Assembly: GCA_045631645.1 (NCBI GenBank)
Contig: JAZQVC010000049.1
Coordinates: 37,793-101,792 of the forward strand
DNA length: 64,000 nt
Direction: 5' to 3'
Source of the DNA: SIG459 sp045631645
GTDB taxonomy: Bacteria > Bacillota > Clostridia > Oscillospirales > Oscillospiraceae
The translations under genes were made by a program, and so were the position numbers. Below, in pieces: positions 7,755-15,670 of the stretch (position 1 is its first letter; each line of letters begins with the position of its first letter). Under the pieces are notes generated by a model. The model made no database searches and was not told the origin of the DNA. It worked only from the letters and a program-made list of their open reading frames with translations.

Positions 7755-9278
7755 ATGTCAAATATCAATAATTGCTGGGGCAGTTGGGCAAGGCAGCCTG
7801 AGCCCATTGCTGACGAAGATATTATCTCCACCGAAAATTGCGAAGTTCTTATCCTCGGTGCAGGCATTTCCGGAATGAGCTGCGCCCTTCGTGCAGCCCA
7901 GGGCGGCGCAAAAGTGACCGTAATGGAAAAGGGCGCAAAATGGTCAGCCCGCGGCGGCAACATCGGCGTTGCCGGCTCCAAATATATGAAGAGTCTTGGC
8001 TATGAAAACGATATAGACGCGCTGAGCAGAGAGTGGATAAAGCGCTGCGGCAGCCGCTGCAGCGAGGAGCTTGTGCGCCTTTATTTCACCCGCAGCAGCG
8101 ACGCTATGGACTGGCTGCTCGACATAGTCACCGCCCCCGAATACGGCGCAAGACCCGAACTTCAGGCTTGTATCTATCGCGGAGAAACATATCGCGAGCA
8201 TATGGGTTCTCACCGCATTTTTGACGGACCTATGGCAAAAAAAGGACTGCGTCCCGGTGCTGCCGACGCGGTTCACGCAATGTACTGCGAAGCATTGAAG
8301 CTTGGAGTTAAGTTTATTTTCAACTGCAGCGCCTGCCGCCTTATCAAGGAAAACGGTCGCGTTAGCGCTGCAATCGGCTCTTTCGCAGATGGATATGTCC
8401 GCATTAATGCCTCCAAAGGCGTAGTTATTGCCACAGGCGATATAAGCGGCAACAATGAAATGTGCGCCGATCTCGCTCCCCTTGCCAACTGCTGCCCCAA
8501 AATTTATACCCCTGTCGGTCAGAACACAGGCGACGGACACCGTCTCGGCCTTTGGGCAGGCGGCTCTTTCGAGCAGCAGCCCTTCCCTCTTATGCTCCAT
8601 CCTCAGGCCTATTTCTTCTCCAACCTTTGCTTCCTTTTTGTGGACAAAAAAGGTCGCCGTTTTATGAATGAGGATAACTATATTCAGGGTAAGTGCAATA
8701 CCCTGCTCAGCAAAAACATGGATTATGCATGGTCTATCATTGACTCTGCATGGGCTAAGAAAATCCCTGCTACTTTGCCTTACGGCGGCGGTATTTTCTG
8801 GGATATTGACCACGGTCCCGATGACAACGAATTCCCCACGGAGAAATTCGCAGGTATGCTTGAGCGCGGACTCAAAGCCGGCACTGCGGTTATGGCGGAT
8901 AGCTTTGAAGCCCTTGCCGAAAAAATGGGCGTTGACAAGGAAAGCTTCGCCACCTCTGCCGCAAGATATAACGCAGCCTGCCAGTCGGGCAAGGATAGCG
9001 ATTTCGGCAAGAGAAAAGAGCTTCTCATTGGCCTTGATAAGCCCCCTTATTACGCCCTCAAGTTCGGCAGCGCGGTTCTTGCTGTTGTCGGTGGACTTCG
9101 TGTCGGCGCGGATATGGGCGTTCTTGACGAGAACAACGACAGCGTTGACGGTCTTTATGCAATCGGAAACGCCGCCGGCGGACGCTATGGAGTTGACTAT
9201 CCCATGGTTATTCCCGGCAACAGCCACGGCACAGCTCTCACATTTGGCTATCTCCTCGGTGAAATCCTTACAAAATAA
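7755..9278 (+). CDS. FAD-binding flavoprotein, fumarate reductase/3-ketosteroid dehydrogenase-like
   Basis: A 507-residue FAD_binding_2-type protein. The dinucleotide-binding motif is ILGAGISGMSCA near residues 33-44, followed by VTVMEKGAKWSARGGNIG. A second FAD-contact segment with VIATGDISGNNE lies near 220. The C-terminal GLYAIGNAAGG and PGNSHGTAL match the family's FAD-closing region. The family includes fumarate reductase flavoprotein subunits, urocanate reductase and ketosteroid dehydrogenases, all of which reduce or oxidise C=C bonds next to carbonyls. There is no Tat signal and no FMN-attachment domain, so a cytoplasmic enzyme fed electrons by the upstream reductase is plausible. It is the last gene before a strong terminator. 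The exact reaction cannot be read from the sequence. Confidence 0.82.
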   Translation: MSNINNCWGSWARQPEPIADEDIISTENCEVLILGAGISGMSCALRAAQGGAKVTVMEKGAKWSARGGNIGVAGSKYMKSLGYENDIDALSREWIKRCGSRCSEELVRLYFTRSSDAMDWLLDIVTAPEYGARPELQACIYRGETYREHMGSHRIFDGPMAKKGLRPGAADAVHAMYCEALKLGVKFIFNCSACRLIKENGRVSAAIGSFADGYVRINASKGVVIATGDISGNNEMCADLAPLANCCPKIYTPVGQNTGDGHRLGLWAGGSFEQQPFPLMLHPQAYFFSNLCFLFVDKKGRRFMNEDNYIQGKCNTLLSKNMDYAWSIIDSAWAKKIPATLPYGGGIFWDIDHGPDDNEFPTEKFAGMLERGLKAGTAVMADSFEALAEKMGVDKESFATSAARYNAACQSGKDSDFGKRKELLIGLDKPPYYALKFGSAVLAVVGGLRVGADMGVLDENNDSVDGLYAIGNAAGGRYGVDYPMVIPGNSHGTALTFGYLLGEILTK

Positions 9279-9283
9279 CAAAA

Positions 9284-9314
9284 AAGAGCATCCCTCATAG
9301 GGATGCTCTTTTTT
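9284..9314. terminator. Bidirectional rho-independent terminator
   Basis: 11-bp stem (9284-9294 with 9300-9310) flanked by A- and T-runs. It separates the convergent flavoprotein and NifX-like genes. Confidence 0.92.
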
Positions 9315-9693
9315 AATGTTCGTGGCAATGGGACTCGTCGTTACATCCGCCGCCGCAGCCGGGGCCTCCCTCATATTCGGGGATGATGGGCAGCAGACCT
9401 CTGTCCGCTTTTTTGGCGGCAATGAGGACATTTTCTCCCGCGCCGTCATAACGGGTTATGCTCTCATCGGCAATGGGGTCGAAGCAGCGTTGACCTATAT
9501 GGATTCCGCAGACAACAGCCTCGCACCAAGTTTCTATTATCTTCTCCACATAGTCCATAGGCTCTTTGCTTTCAACTGCTTCGCAGATGCTGCCATCGTC
9601 AGTTTCGATTATCAGCAGTGCGGGAGCGGTTTCGAAGCACTCAGGCACTATACCCTCAAGATTGGGGAGAGTGGACATTACTGCAATTTTCAT
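9313..9693 (-). CDS. NifX/NifB-type dinitrogenase Fe-Mo cofactor domain protein
   Basis: A 126-residue protein of the family that includes NifX, NafY and the C-terminal part of NifB, known to bind Fe-S or Mo-containing cofactors. It begins MKIAVMSTLPNLEGIVPECF as these domains do and has the central VVCGIHIGQRCFDPIAD region. The C-terminus is a Cys/His-rich tail (GGPGCGGGCNDESHCHEH) that probably binds metal. There is no nitrogenase nearby, so a role in Mo or Fe-S handling for the molybdoenzymes of this region is possible but inferred. It lies downstream of the ABC importer and is separated from it by a hairpin at 9714-9740. It has its own AAAGGAAC ribosome site. Confidence 0.78.
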   Translation of the reverse strand: MKIAVMSTLPNLEGIVPECFETAPALLIIETDDGSICEAVESKEPMDYVEKIIETWCEAVVCGIHIGQRCFDPIADESITRYDGAGENVLIAAKKADRGLLPIIPEYEGGPGCGGGCNDESHCHEH

Positions 9694-9713
9694 AGATAGT
9701 TCCTTTCAAATGA

Positions 9714-9740
9714 AATGATGGCGGCAATGCCGCCATCATT
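9714..9740 (-). terminator. Hairpin between ABC permease and NifX-like gene
   Basis: Perfect 12-bp stem (9714-9725 with 9729-9740) around a 3-base loop, with only a weak T-rich tail on the minus strand. Probably a partial terminator or mRNA-processing hairpin. Confidence 0.6.
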
Positions 9741-9743
9741 TTC

Positions 9744-10733
9744 TTATTGAACAACTGCTTCTTCAGCAGCAGCGCTGAGCTTTGCAGATTTGCTCTTCTT
9801 CTTATTCTTGCTGGTGAGAATGGTGATGAAGAGAATGAGGAGAAGCAGAACGCCTTCAACGGATTCGGTGATCTGGCTATCAGACATACCGATAAGGGCA
9901 AGTCCGTTAACGATAATGGTGATGGACAGAGAGCCGAGGATGATCTTGTAGAACTTAGCGGAAGTACCACCGGTAACAAGAACACCGCCGAAGAAGATAG
10001 CCATTGCGACCTTCATCTCAAGGAAAACACCCATCTGCATGCTGGTGCCGCCGACGCTTGCGATAGAGAAGATTGCGCCCACACCGGCCATAAGTCCGGA
10101 GAGGAGGAAAACTGCAATCTTCATCTTGCTTACGGGAACACCGACAAATCTGGCGGTGGTTTCGTTCTCACCTATAGCCTGGCTGTAACGACCCAGGCGG
10201 GTGAACTCGAAGAGATAGGCAATGATGATTACAATCACGACGAAAGCTGCGATCTTAACACCGGAACCAGTGAGGAAACGCATGGAATCGGGAATGTACT
10301 GAACGCCGATAATGGTCTGGATATAGTTTACGACACCGCGGACGCTGATGAGCATTGCAATGGAGAGGGTAAAGGAAGGAACCTTGCACTTTGCAACGAT
10401 AATACCGTTGATGAAGCCAAGGATGAGACCAACAGCCATTGCCACGGGAATCATAAGCCAGCCAATGCCGGTTGCGGTTGCAACCCACATACCGGTGACA
10501 CCTGCGAGAGCGAGGTTAACACCGACGGAAAGGTCGATGGAGCCCTGAGCAACAACGAAGAGAACGCCGCAACCTGCAACGATGGTGAGGATGGACTGTT
10601 CAAGAAGGAGCTTCAGGGAGTAGGCGCTGAGCATTCTGCCCTTGCTGGCTATGGTGAAGAACACGAAGAGCACAACGAAGGCGATGAAGGGCACCAGATC
10701 GGATATTTTGATTTTCTTAATAAAATTCTTCAT
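9744..10733 (-). CDS. ABC transporter permease (RbsC/BPD_transp_2 type), second permease
   Basis: A 329-residue integral membrane protein with about eight to ten hydrophobic helices. It carries the family's signature GSIDLSVGVNLALAGVTGMW and a central region with RLGRYSQAIGENETTARFVGVPVSKMK, the cytoplasmic loop that docks on the ATPase. It forms the translocation channel with the other permease of this operon. Two different permeases instead of one RbsC homodimer is the arrangement seen in LsrCD- or nucleoside-type importers. The start codon overlaps the ATPase stop, so translation is coupled. The C-terminus is charged and Lys/Ala-rich. Confidence 0.9.
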   Translation of the reverse strand: MKNFIKKIKISDLVPFIAFVVLFVFFTIASKGRMLSAYSLKLLLEQSILTIVAGCGVLFVVAQGSIDLSVGVNLALAGVTGMWVATATGIGWLMIPVAMAVGLILGFINGIIVAKCKVPSFTLSIAMLISVRGVVNYIQTIIGVQYIPDSMRFLTGSGVKIAAFVVIVIIIAYLFEFTRLGRYSQAIGENETTARFVGVPVSKMKIAVFLLSGLMAGVGAIFSIASVGGTSMQMGVFLEMKVAMAIFFGGVLVTGGTSAKFYKIILGSLSITIIVNGLALIGMSDSQITESVEGVLLLLILFITILTSKNKKKSKSAKLSAAAEEAVVQ

Positions 10734-12238
10734 CAGATCATCACCCCTATTACAGACTGCTCGGTAAAGTCCTCATCTCTGCGGATTTCCTTGGTGATGC
10801 AACCATCCTTCATAACAAGGAGGCGGTCAGCCATACCGAGAACCTCGGTAAGTTCGTCGGAAATGAGGATAATAGCGATGTTATTTTCTTTTGCTTCTTT
10901 CATAAGCTGGTAGATATAAGCCTTGACACCAACGTCAACACCTCTGGTGGGGCAGTCGAGGATCAGAAGCTTCAGATCCTTTGCCAGCCAGCGGCCGAAG
11001 TTGACCTTCTGCTTGTTACCGCCGGAAAGAGCGCTCATTCTCTGGTCAATGCCGGTGCATTTTACAGAGAGGCTTTCAACCATGTCGGAGGAAAGCTTTG
11101 CAAGCTTTGCGGGATTGAGGAAGCATACCTTACCTTCCAGTTCGGTGAGGGAGGGGAGGCAGAAGTTATCTCTTATGGATGCGTTGATCATAAGAGCTTC
11201 ATTGTCGCGGTCCTTGGGAACATAGCCCACATTGTTGTTGAGGGCGGTCATGGGCTTAGTGATGTTAACATCCTTTGCCTTCAGATAGACATTACCTGCG
11301 CTGGGCTTGGAAAGTCCATAGACAGCCTTGCCCACGGAATGGATACCGGAGTCACTGAGTCCGCAGAAGCCGAGGATTTCGCCTGCATGCACCTTGAAGG
11401 ATACATCGGTAATCTCGTGGGGAACGGTGAGGTTATTAACTTCAAGAACAACCTCGTCGGAACCGGTGGGAGTCATGTCGGCGCGGTAGTAATCGCCGTT
11501 GATCTCACGGCCGACCATCATCAGACGGATCTCGTCGGGAGTGGTCTCGCGGGAGTTGACATTGCCAACAACCTCGCCGTCACGGAGAACGGTGATGGTG
11601 TCGGTGATTTCAACCATTTCCTCAATGTCATGGGTGATGACAATGATGCTGCGTCCCATATCGCGGAACTTCTTAATAAGGTCATAGAGCTTGCTGCGGT
11701 TATTGAGGGAGAGGGACTGGGTCACCTCGTCCAGAAGAAGGATGTCGGGGTCAACGCTGAGAGCGCGAGCCAGCTCGATCATCTTGCGGGACTCGATCAT
11801 CATGTCGCCGGTCATTTCGTTGAGGCGGGGCATGGTGAGATTCCACTTTTCAAACTCAGCCTGAGCGGCCTTGTTCATCTTCTTCATGTTGACAATACCG
11901 AAGCGAGAGAACTGCTTGGTTCTGCCAAGGAATACGTTTACGCCGGCAGAAAGATTGCCGACAACGCCCAGTTCCTGCATAACCATGGAAATCTTTGCAG
12001 CATTTGCATCCAGGGGGTTATGGGGGTTATAGGGCTGTCCGTTTACGAACATCTCGCCGCTGTCGCGCATATGAATGCCTGCGATTTGGGAGATGAGGGT
12101 GGACTTACCGCTGCCGTTTTCACCGATAAGGCCGCGGATTTCGCCGCGCTTGAGGGTGAAGTCGATATCCTTATTTGCATGGGTGGGGCCAAAGCGCTTG
12201 TTAAGGCCACGAATTTCAAGAACAAACTCGTCTCTCAT
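10733..12238 (-). CDS. Sugar-type ABC transporter ATP-binding protein (RbsA/MglA family)
   Basis: A 501-residue fused double ATPase that powers import by the two neighbouring permeases. The first domain has a full Walker A (GENGSGKST near residues 38-46) and Walker B (DILLLDEV). The second has the degenerate P-loop typical of RbsA/MglA (GFCGLSDSGIHSVGKAV). It keeps a good signature (LSGGNKQKVNFGRWL) and LLILDCPTRGVDVG. It overlaps the upstream permease gene by 4 bases and the downstream one by 1. The family transports monosaccharides, nucleosides or autoinducer-2. The ligand here is not determined. Confidence 0.93.
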   Translation of the reverse strand: MRDEFVLEIRGLNKRFGPTHANKDIDFTLKRGEIRGLIGENGSGKSTLISQIAGIHMRDSGEMFVNGQPYNPHNPLDANAAKISMVMQELGVVGNLSAGVNVFLGRTKQFSRFGIVNMKKMNKAAQAEFEKWNLTMPRLNEMTGDMMIESRKMIELARALSVDPDILLLDEVTQSLSLNNRSKLYDLIKKFRDMGRSIIVITHDIEEMVEITDTITVLRDGEVVGNVNSRETTPDEIRLMMVGREINGDYYRADMTPTGSDEVVLEVNNLTVPHEITDVSFKVHAGEILGFCGLSDSGIHSVGKAVYGLSKPSAGNVYLKAKDVNITKPMTALNNNVGYVPKDRDNEALMINASIRDNFCLPSLTELEGKVCFLNPAKLAKLSSDMVESLSVKCTGIDQRMSALSGGNKQKVNFGRWLAKDLKLLILDCPTRGVDVGVKAYIYQLMKEAKENNIAIILISDELTEVLGMADRLLVMKDGCITKEIRRDEDFTEQSVIGVMI

Positions 12239-13215
12239 TTTATGACCCCCTTCACATTTCTCTGTCCAATTATGGCGAAGATGATAATGAATGCGCCAAG
12301 GCAGGCCTCCTGCAGAGTGCCGGAGGGAACGCCCATTATGGTCAGGATATTAAACACCGCATAGAGAACAAAGGCGCAGATGGGAACGCCGATGACGATG
12401 TTTATTCTTTTCTGAATTATCTGAGCAAGCAGATAGATTGCAAGAGGCTGGAATATAAGGTTGATACTGGTGAGACCGGTTTTAACGGTGGTCTGGCCGG
12501 CATAGCTCTGCTGCATAAAGCAGGCGACACCGATGAGAAGACCGCTGATAAGACCGACGGCCAGCAACGTTTTATTCACATTAATACCGAGAGCCTTGCT
12601 GACTTCCTTGTTGCCGCCGAGAGAACGGATGTTCAGACCGATGGTGGTGCGGTTATAAAGGAAGTAGATCACCACAAGACCGATAGCAAGGATAATAACG
12701 CACCAGGGCAGCTGACCCAGGAGACGATAATCTCTGTTAAGGGCATTGGTGAAGAGAGATCCGTTATCGCTGAACTTGATTGCAAGTGCGATTGCCTCAT
12801 AAATAAGGGCAAGGCTGATACCGGCTATCCAGGAAGGAATGCCGGTGTAGGTGAAGATAAGGAAGTTCACCATGATAAGGATAAGACCTGTTACAAGTCC
12901 ACCTATAATGACGCCGGGTACGCCCATGGCATTGCCAAGGAAGTTTGCGGCAAAGGAGCCCAGCACTATTACACCACCTATAGACATGTCGGTGTAGCCG
13001 CAAGCAAAGAGGAAGCAGAAGCCCCATGCGATGAAGGAAGGATACGCAATGTGGGCAATGATACCCTTGAGGTTGGTCCACTCAAGGAAAATGCCGCCGG
13101 AGATAAGATGGAAAACACCCATAACGGCAGCGATTACGACAACAAAAACTATGGCAAAGAGCCATTTATTTGTTTTCTTGTCTGCGGAAATCGTCGGCAT
13201 AGGTTTATACCTCAT
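12235..13215 (-). CDS. ABC transporter permease (RbsC/BPD_transp_2 type), first permease
   Basis: A 326-residue polytopic membrane protein. It has the family segment CGYTDMSIGGVIVLGSFAANFLG in place of the usual IDLSVG motif, and the ATPase-docking loop NIRSLGGNKEVSKALGINVNK. It differs clearly from the other permease of the operon, so the channel is probably a heterodimer. It lies directly after the attenuator-like hairpin at 13277-13308 and directly before the ATPase gene (4-base overlap). Confidence 0.9.
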   Translation of the reverse strand: MRYKPMPTISADKKTNKWLFAIVFVVVIAAVMGVFHLISGGIFLEWTNLKGIIAHIAYPSFIAWGFCFLFACGYTDMSIGGVIVLGSFAANFLGNAMGVPGVIIGGLVTGLILIMVNFLIFTYTGIPSWIAGISLALIYEAIALAIKFSDNGSLFTNALNRDYRLLGQLPWCVIILAIGLVVIYFLYNRTTIGLNIRSLGGNKEVSKALGINVNKTLLAVGLISGLLIGVACFMQQSYAGQTTVKTGLTSINLIFQPLAIYLLAQIIQKRINIVIGVPICAFVLYAVFNILTIMGVPSGTLQEACLGAFIIIFAIIGQRNVKGVIK

Positions 13216-13276
13216 TTCTATGTGTCAGGGATTCGGGGAAAAAGCTCAGGGAAAATGCTAAGTGAAAAACGCCACG

Positions 13277-13308
13277 AAAAGGGTCTGTCGTTTCCGGCAG
13301 ACCCTTTT
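13277..13308 (-). terminator. Attenuator-like hairpin after the binding-protein gene
   Basis: 11-bp perfect stem (13277-13287 with 13298-13308), preceded by A's and ending in T's on the minus strand. It sits between the binding protein and the rest of the importer. This commonly limits read-through so that the binding protein is made in excess. Confidence 0.8.
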
Positions 13309-13351
13309 CTGCTAATGCTTTAAGGTTTCTGACTATATGTACTTATTCGGC

Positions 13352-14464
13352 TTACTTGAGGCCGTTGGACTCGAGCATGTAGTCGAGGTTGATGTTGTTG
13401 ACGAGGTCAACATAGTACTGATAGTTGACACCAGGAGCGGTCATCTCGTCGAGCATAGCCTTGGTGAAGGGAGCATACTCCTCAGAGAAGAAGACCTTTA
13501 CATAGTTCTCAACGTTGTCCTGAGTGACTTTGAAGGGAGAAGTGCTGAGGCGGGGAGCCTTGCCGTTCTCGTCAACGATCTTGTTGCCGTTGAGGTAGTT
13601 GATAACGAGGGTGGAAGAGATGTAGCTTGCAAGAGAGATACCATCGTTGCCGCCGACGACCTTGCCGTCAATGATGTACTGAGCGGTACCAGCGTCAATG
13701 CAGGAAACATAAACCTGAACATCGAGGCCGAGGTTTTCAATAGCGGTCAGGGAGCCTTCGATGTAGTCGCCAACGAAAGCGTAGAGGCAGTCAGCATCTT
13801 TGTTTGCAGAGAGAAGGTCGGTAGCCTTTGCAAGGCACTCAGAGTTATCGGTGCAACGAGCTTCGCCGAGAACTTCGCCGCCCAGCTCAGTGAACTTAGC
13901 AGTGAAGCCCTGAGAACGCTGGTCCATGTTGTTGTCGCCGATGTTGCCGCCGATCATAACAGCCTTACGAGCGCCGTTAGCGTATGCCATCTCAGCGATA
14001 GCAGCGCCGTCAGCTACCATGTCGAGGTCGATAGCGCCGCAGTAGTACTCATTGGACTCTGCCAGCTTCTCGAGGTCTGCATTTTCGCCAACGAAAACGT
14101 CGAAAGCGAAGGGGATCTTAGCATTTGCGCACTCAACACCGATCTGGGGAACGGTGGAAACAGCAGCGGCCTGGAATACAACGCCGTCAACGCCAGCTGC
14201 GCACATGTTCTGGATGTTCTGGAGTTCCTTGTCGGCAGTGAAGTCGTCGCTCATACGATTGACGGTGTGGCCGAGAGTGGTGAGGGTGTACTCCTTAGCG
14301 TCGCCGAACATATCGAGAACGGGAACGCCGGAGCCCCAAGTGTTGATACCGATGGTGTAGGTCTTTGCGCCGTCGGCAGCGGGGGTTTCGGGAGCCTTGT
14401 CACCGCATGCTGCAAAAGCAAAAACCATGACAAGAACAAGAGCAAGAGCAATGATTTTCTTCAT
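13352..14464 (-). CDS. Sugar-type ABC transporter substrate-binding lipoprotein
   Basis: A 370-residue lipoprotein. The signal peptide MKKIIALALVLVMVFAFAAC ends in a lipobox with the lipidated Cys at residue 20. The mature part is a type-1 periplasmic-binding fold (RbsB-like) with ADKELQNIQNMCAAGVDGVV and an AGTAQYIIDGKVVGGNDG hinge region. It captures the ligand outside the membrane and delivers it to the two permeases. The ATG at 14464 is chosen for the AGGAGG 9 bases upstream and the standard signal peptide. Upstream in-frame codons would precede it by 16 residues. Transcription starts from a consensus promoter with a palindrome over the -35. The ligand is unknown. The position beside redox enzymes suggests a plant-derived compound, but that is inference. 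Confidence 0.9.
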   Translation of the reverse strand: MKKIIALALVLVMVFAFAACGDKAPETPAADGAKTYTIGINTWGSGVPVLDMFGDAKEYTLTTLGHTVNRMSDDFTADKELQNIQNMCAAGVDGVVFQAAAVSTVPQIGVECANAKIPFAFDVFVGENADLEKLAESNEYYCGAIDLDMVADGAAIAEMAYANGARKAVMIGGNIGDNNMDQRSQGFTAKFTELGGEVLGEARCTDNSECLAKATDLLSANKDADCLYAFVGDYIEGSLTAIENLGLDVQVYVSCIDAGTAQYIIDGKVVGGNDGISLASYISSTLVINYLNGNKIVDENGKAPRLSTSPFKVTQDNVENYVKVFFSEEYAPFTKAMLDEMTAPGVNYQYYVDLVNNINLDYMLESNGLK

Positions 14465-14567
14465 TTTGGATTGTCCTCCTTTTATTGATAATGGGTAACC
14501 CAGTTTCCCCATATTTACGAGTTATGGGTTCGCAAACACACATTCACCCATTTAACTCGATACAGGA

Positions 14568-14600
14568 ATTATATCATTGCGTTAATTGTTCGTCAATTAA
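14568..14600 (-). promoter_or_regulatory. Promoter of the ABC importer with operator-like palindrome
   Basis: Minus strand TTGACG (14596-14591), 17-base spacer, TATAAT (14573-14568). A perfect 7-bp inverted repeat, TTAATTG-TTCGT-CAATTAA (14582-14600), covers the -35, a typical repressor site. No matching regulator gene is present in this window. Confidence 0.78.
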
Positions 14601-14648
14601 AATTATACCAAATCACCCAAAAAGGTTCACAAATTTGAGGGATAATAC

Positions 14649-14678
14649 TTTACATATTGCACATATATAGCTTATAAT
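14649..14678 (+). promoter_or_regulatory. Promoter of the MBL-fold hydrolase
   Basis: TTTACA (14649-14654), 18-base spacer, TATAAT (14673-14678), divergent from the importer promoter. Confidence 0.65.
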
Positions 14679-14735
14679 ACACAAAGATTCATCCCTAAAC
14701 TACATACACAATTTGCCGAAAGGAGCAAACTAAAT

Positions 14736-15599
14736 ATGATGGAAGTCAGAACTCACACTCACGGTCCCGGAAAGCTCAGCACCAGAACAATGGTCGCCGA
14801 TGAAGGCGGTTTCTGCGTCACCAGCGTCCTTATTATGGGCGAGAAGGACTGCGTTCTTGTTGACTGCCAGTGGACCCGTTCCAACGCTTACCGCGTTATC
14901 GCTGAGATCGCTGAGACCAACCTTAACCTCACTGCTGTATACGCCACCCATGCTCACCCCGACCACTATTGGGGCATTGGATACATAGCACAGGCTTTCC
15001 CCCAGGCTAAGCTTTACGCACGTCCTGAGGATATTCCCATCATCAACGCTCAGTTCCACGACAAGACCGAGCACTGGGAAGAAGTTATCGGCAAGGTTAA
15101 CCTCTGCCGCGAGCTGCCCGTTATCGAGCCCCTGCCCGAAAACAACATTATCGAGCTTGAAGGCGAAGAAATTCAGATTCTCCCCAAGCTTTGGGGCGAC
15201 CTGAAGTACAACACCGCTGTTTGGGTTCCCTCCATCAAGACCCTTATCGGCAGCGACATCCTCTTCAGCGACGCTCACCCCTTCACCTGCGAAGTCAGTG
15301 CAAAAGGTCGTGCTAAGTGGTATGCCGAGATTGAAGAGCTTGAAAAGCTGGGCGCAGAAGTTGTCATCCCCGGCCATGTAAAGCCCGGCACCCCCTTCGA
15401 CGAGCGCACCTTCACCTACACCAAGGCATATCTGCGCGCAACCGAAGAAGAACTTGCAAAGACCAACGACATGAAAGAATTCTTCTATAACATGTGCATG
15501 CGCTTCCCCACCTCCGTTCTCATCTTCCTCAGCAACGATATGAACTCCAGCGTTTTCCTGGGCGGAAGAGAGTGGAACTGGAGCGATATGGACGACTGA
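14736..15599 (+). CDS. MBL-fold metallo-hydrolase
   Basis: A 287-residue metallo-beta-lactamase-fold protein. The metal-binding motif is THAHPDHYWG near residues 70-79 (HxHxDH). Later ligands are in GSDILFSDAHP and PGHVKPG. The family hydrolyses thioesters, lactones, phosphodiesters and similar bonds using zinc or iron. The first of two adjacent ATGs is taken. AAAGGAG lies 10 bases upstream. It is a single-gene unit bounded by its own promoter and a bidirectional terminator. In this setting a lactone or thioester hydrolase acting in the same catabolic route is a reasonable guess. No specific substrate is supported. Confidence 0.8.
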   Translation: MMEVRTHTHGPGKLSTRTMVADEGGFCVTSVLIMGEKDCVLVDCQWTRSNAYRVIAEIAETNLNLTAVYATHAHPDHYWGIGYIAQAFPQAKLYARPEDIPIINAQFHDKTEHWEEVIGKVNLCRELPVIEPLPENNIIELEGEEIQILPKLWGDLKYNTAVWVPSIKTLIGSDILFSDAHPFTCEVSAKGRAKWYAEIEELEKLGAEVVIPGHVKPGTPFDERTFTYTKAYLRATEEELAKTNDMKEFFYNMCMRFPTSVLIFLSNDMNSSVFLGGREWNWSDMDD

Positions 15600-15620
15600 T
15601 CGCCACTCAACCTGATAACA

Positions 15621-15652
15621 AAAAAGAACCCGACGGATGTCGGGTTCTTTTT
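15621..15652. terminator. Bidirectional rho-independent terminator
   Basis: 14-bp stem (15621-15634 with 15639-15652), loop GGAT, A- and T-runs on both flanks, between convergent genes. Confidence 0.93.
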
Positions 15653-15670
15653 TTGTTATCTTTTATTATC

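Noticed and set aside
9313..9693. Evidence for nitrogen fixation from a NifX-like gene
   Set aside because: No nif structural or assembly genes in the window. NifX/NifB-like domains are widespread in non-fixers.
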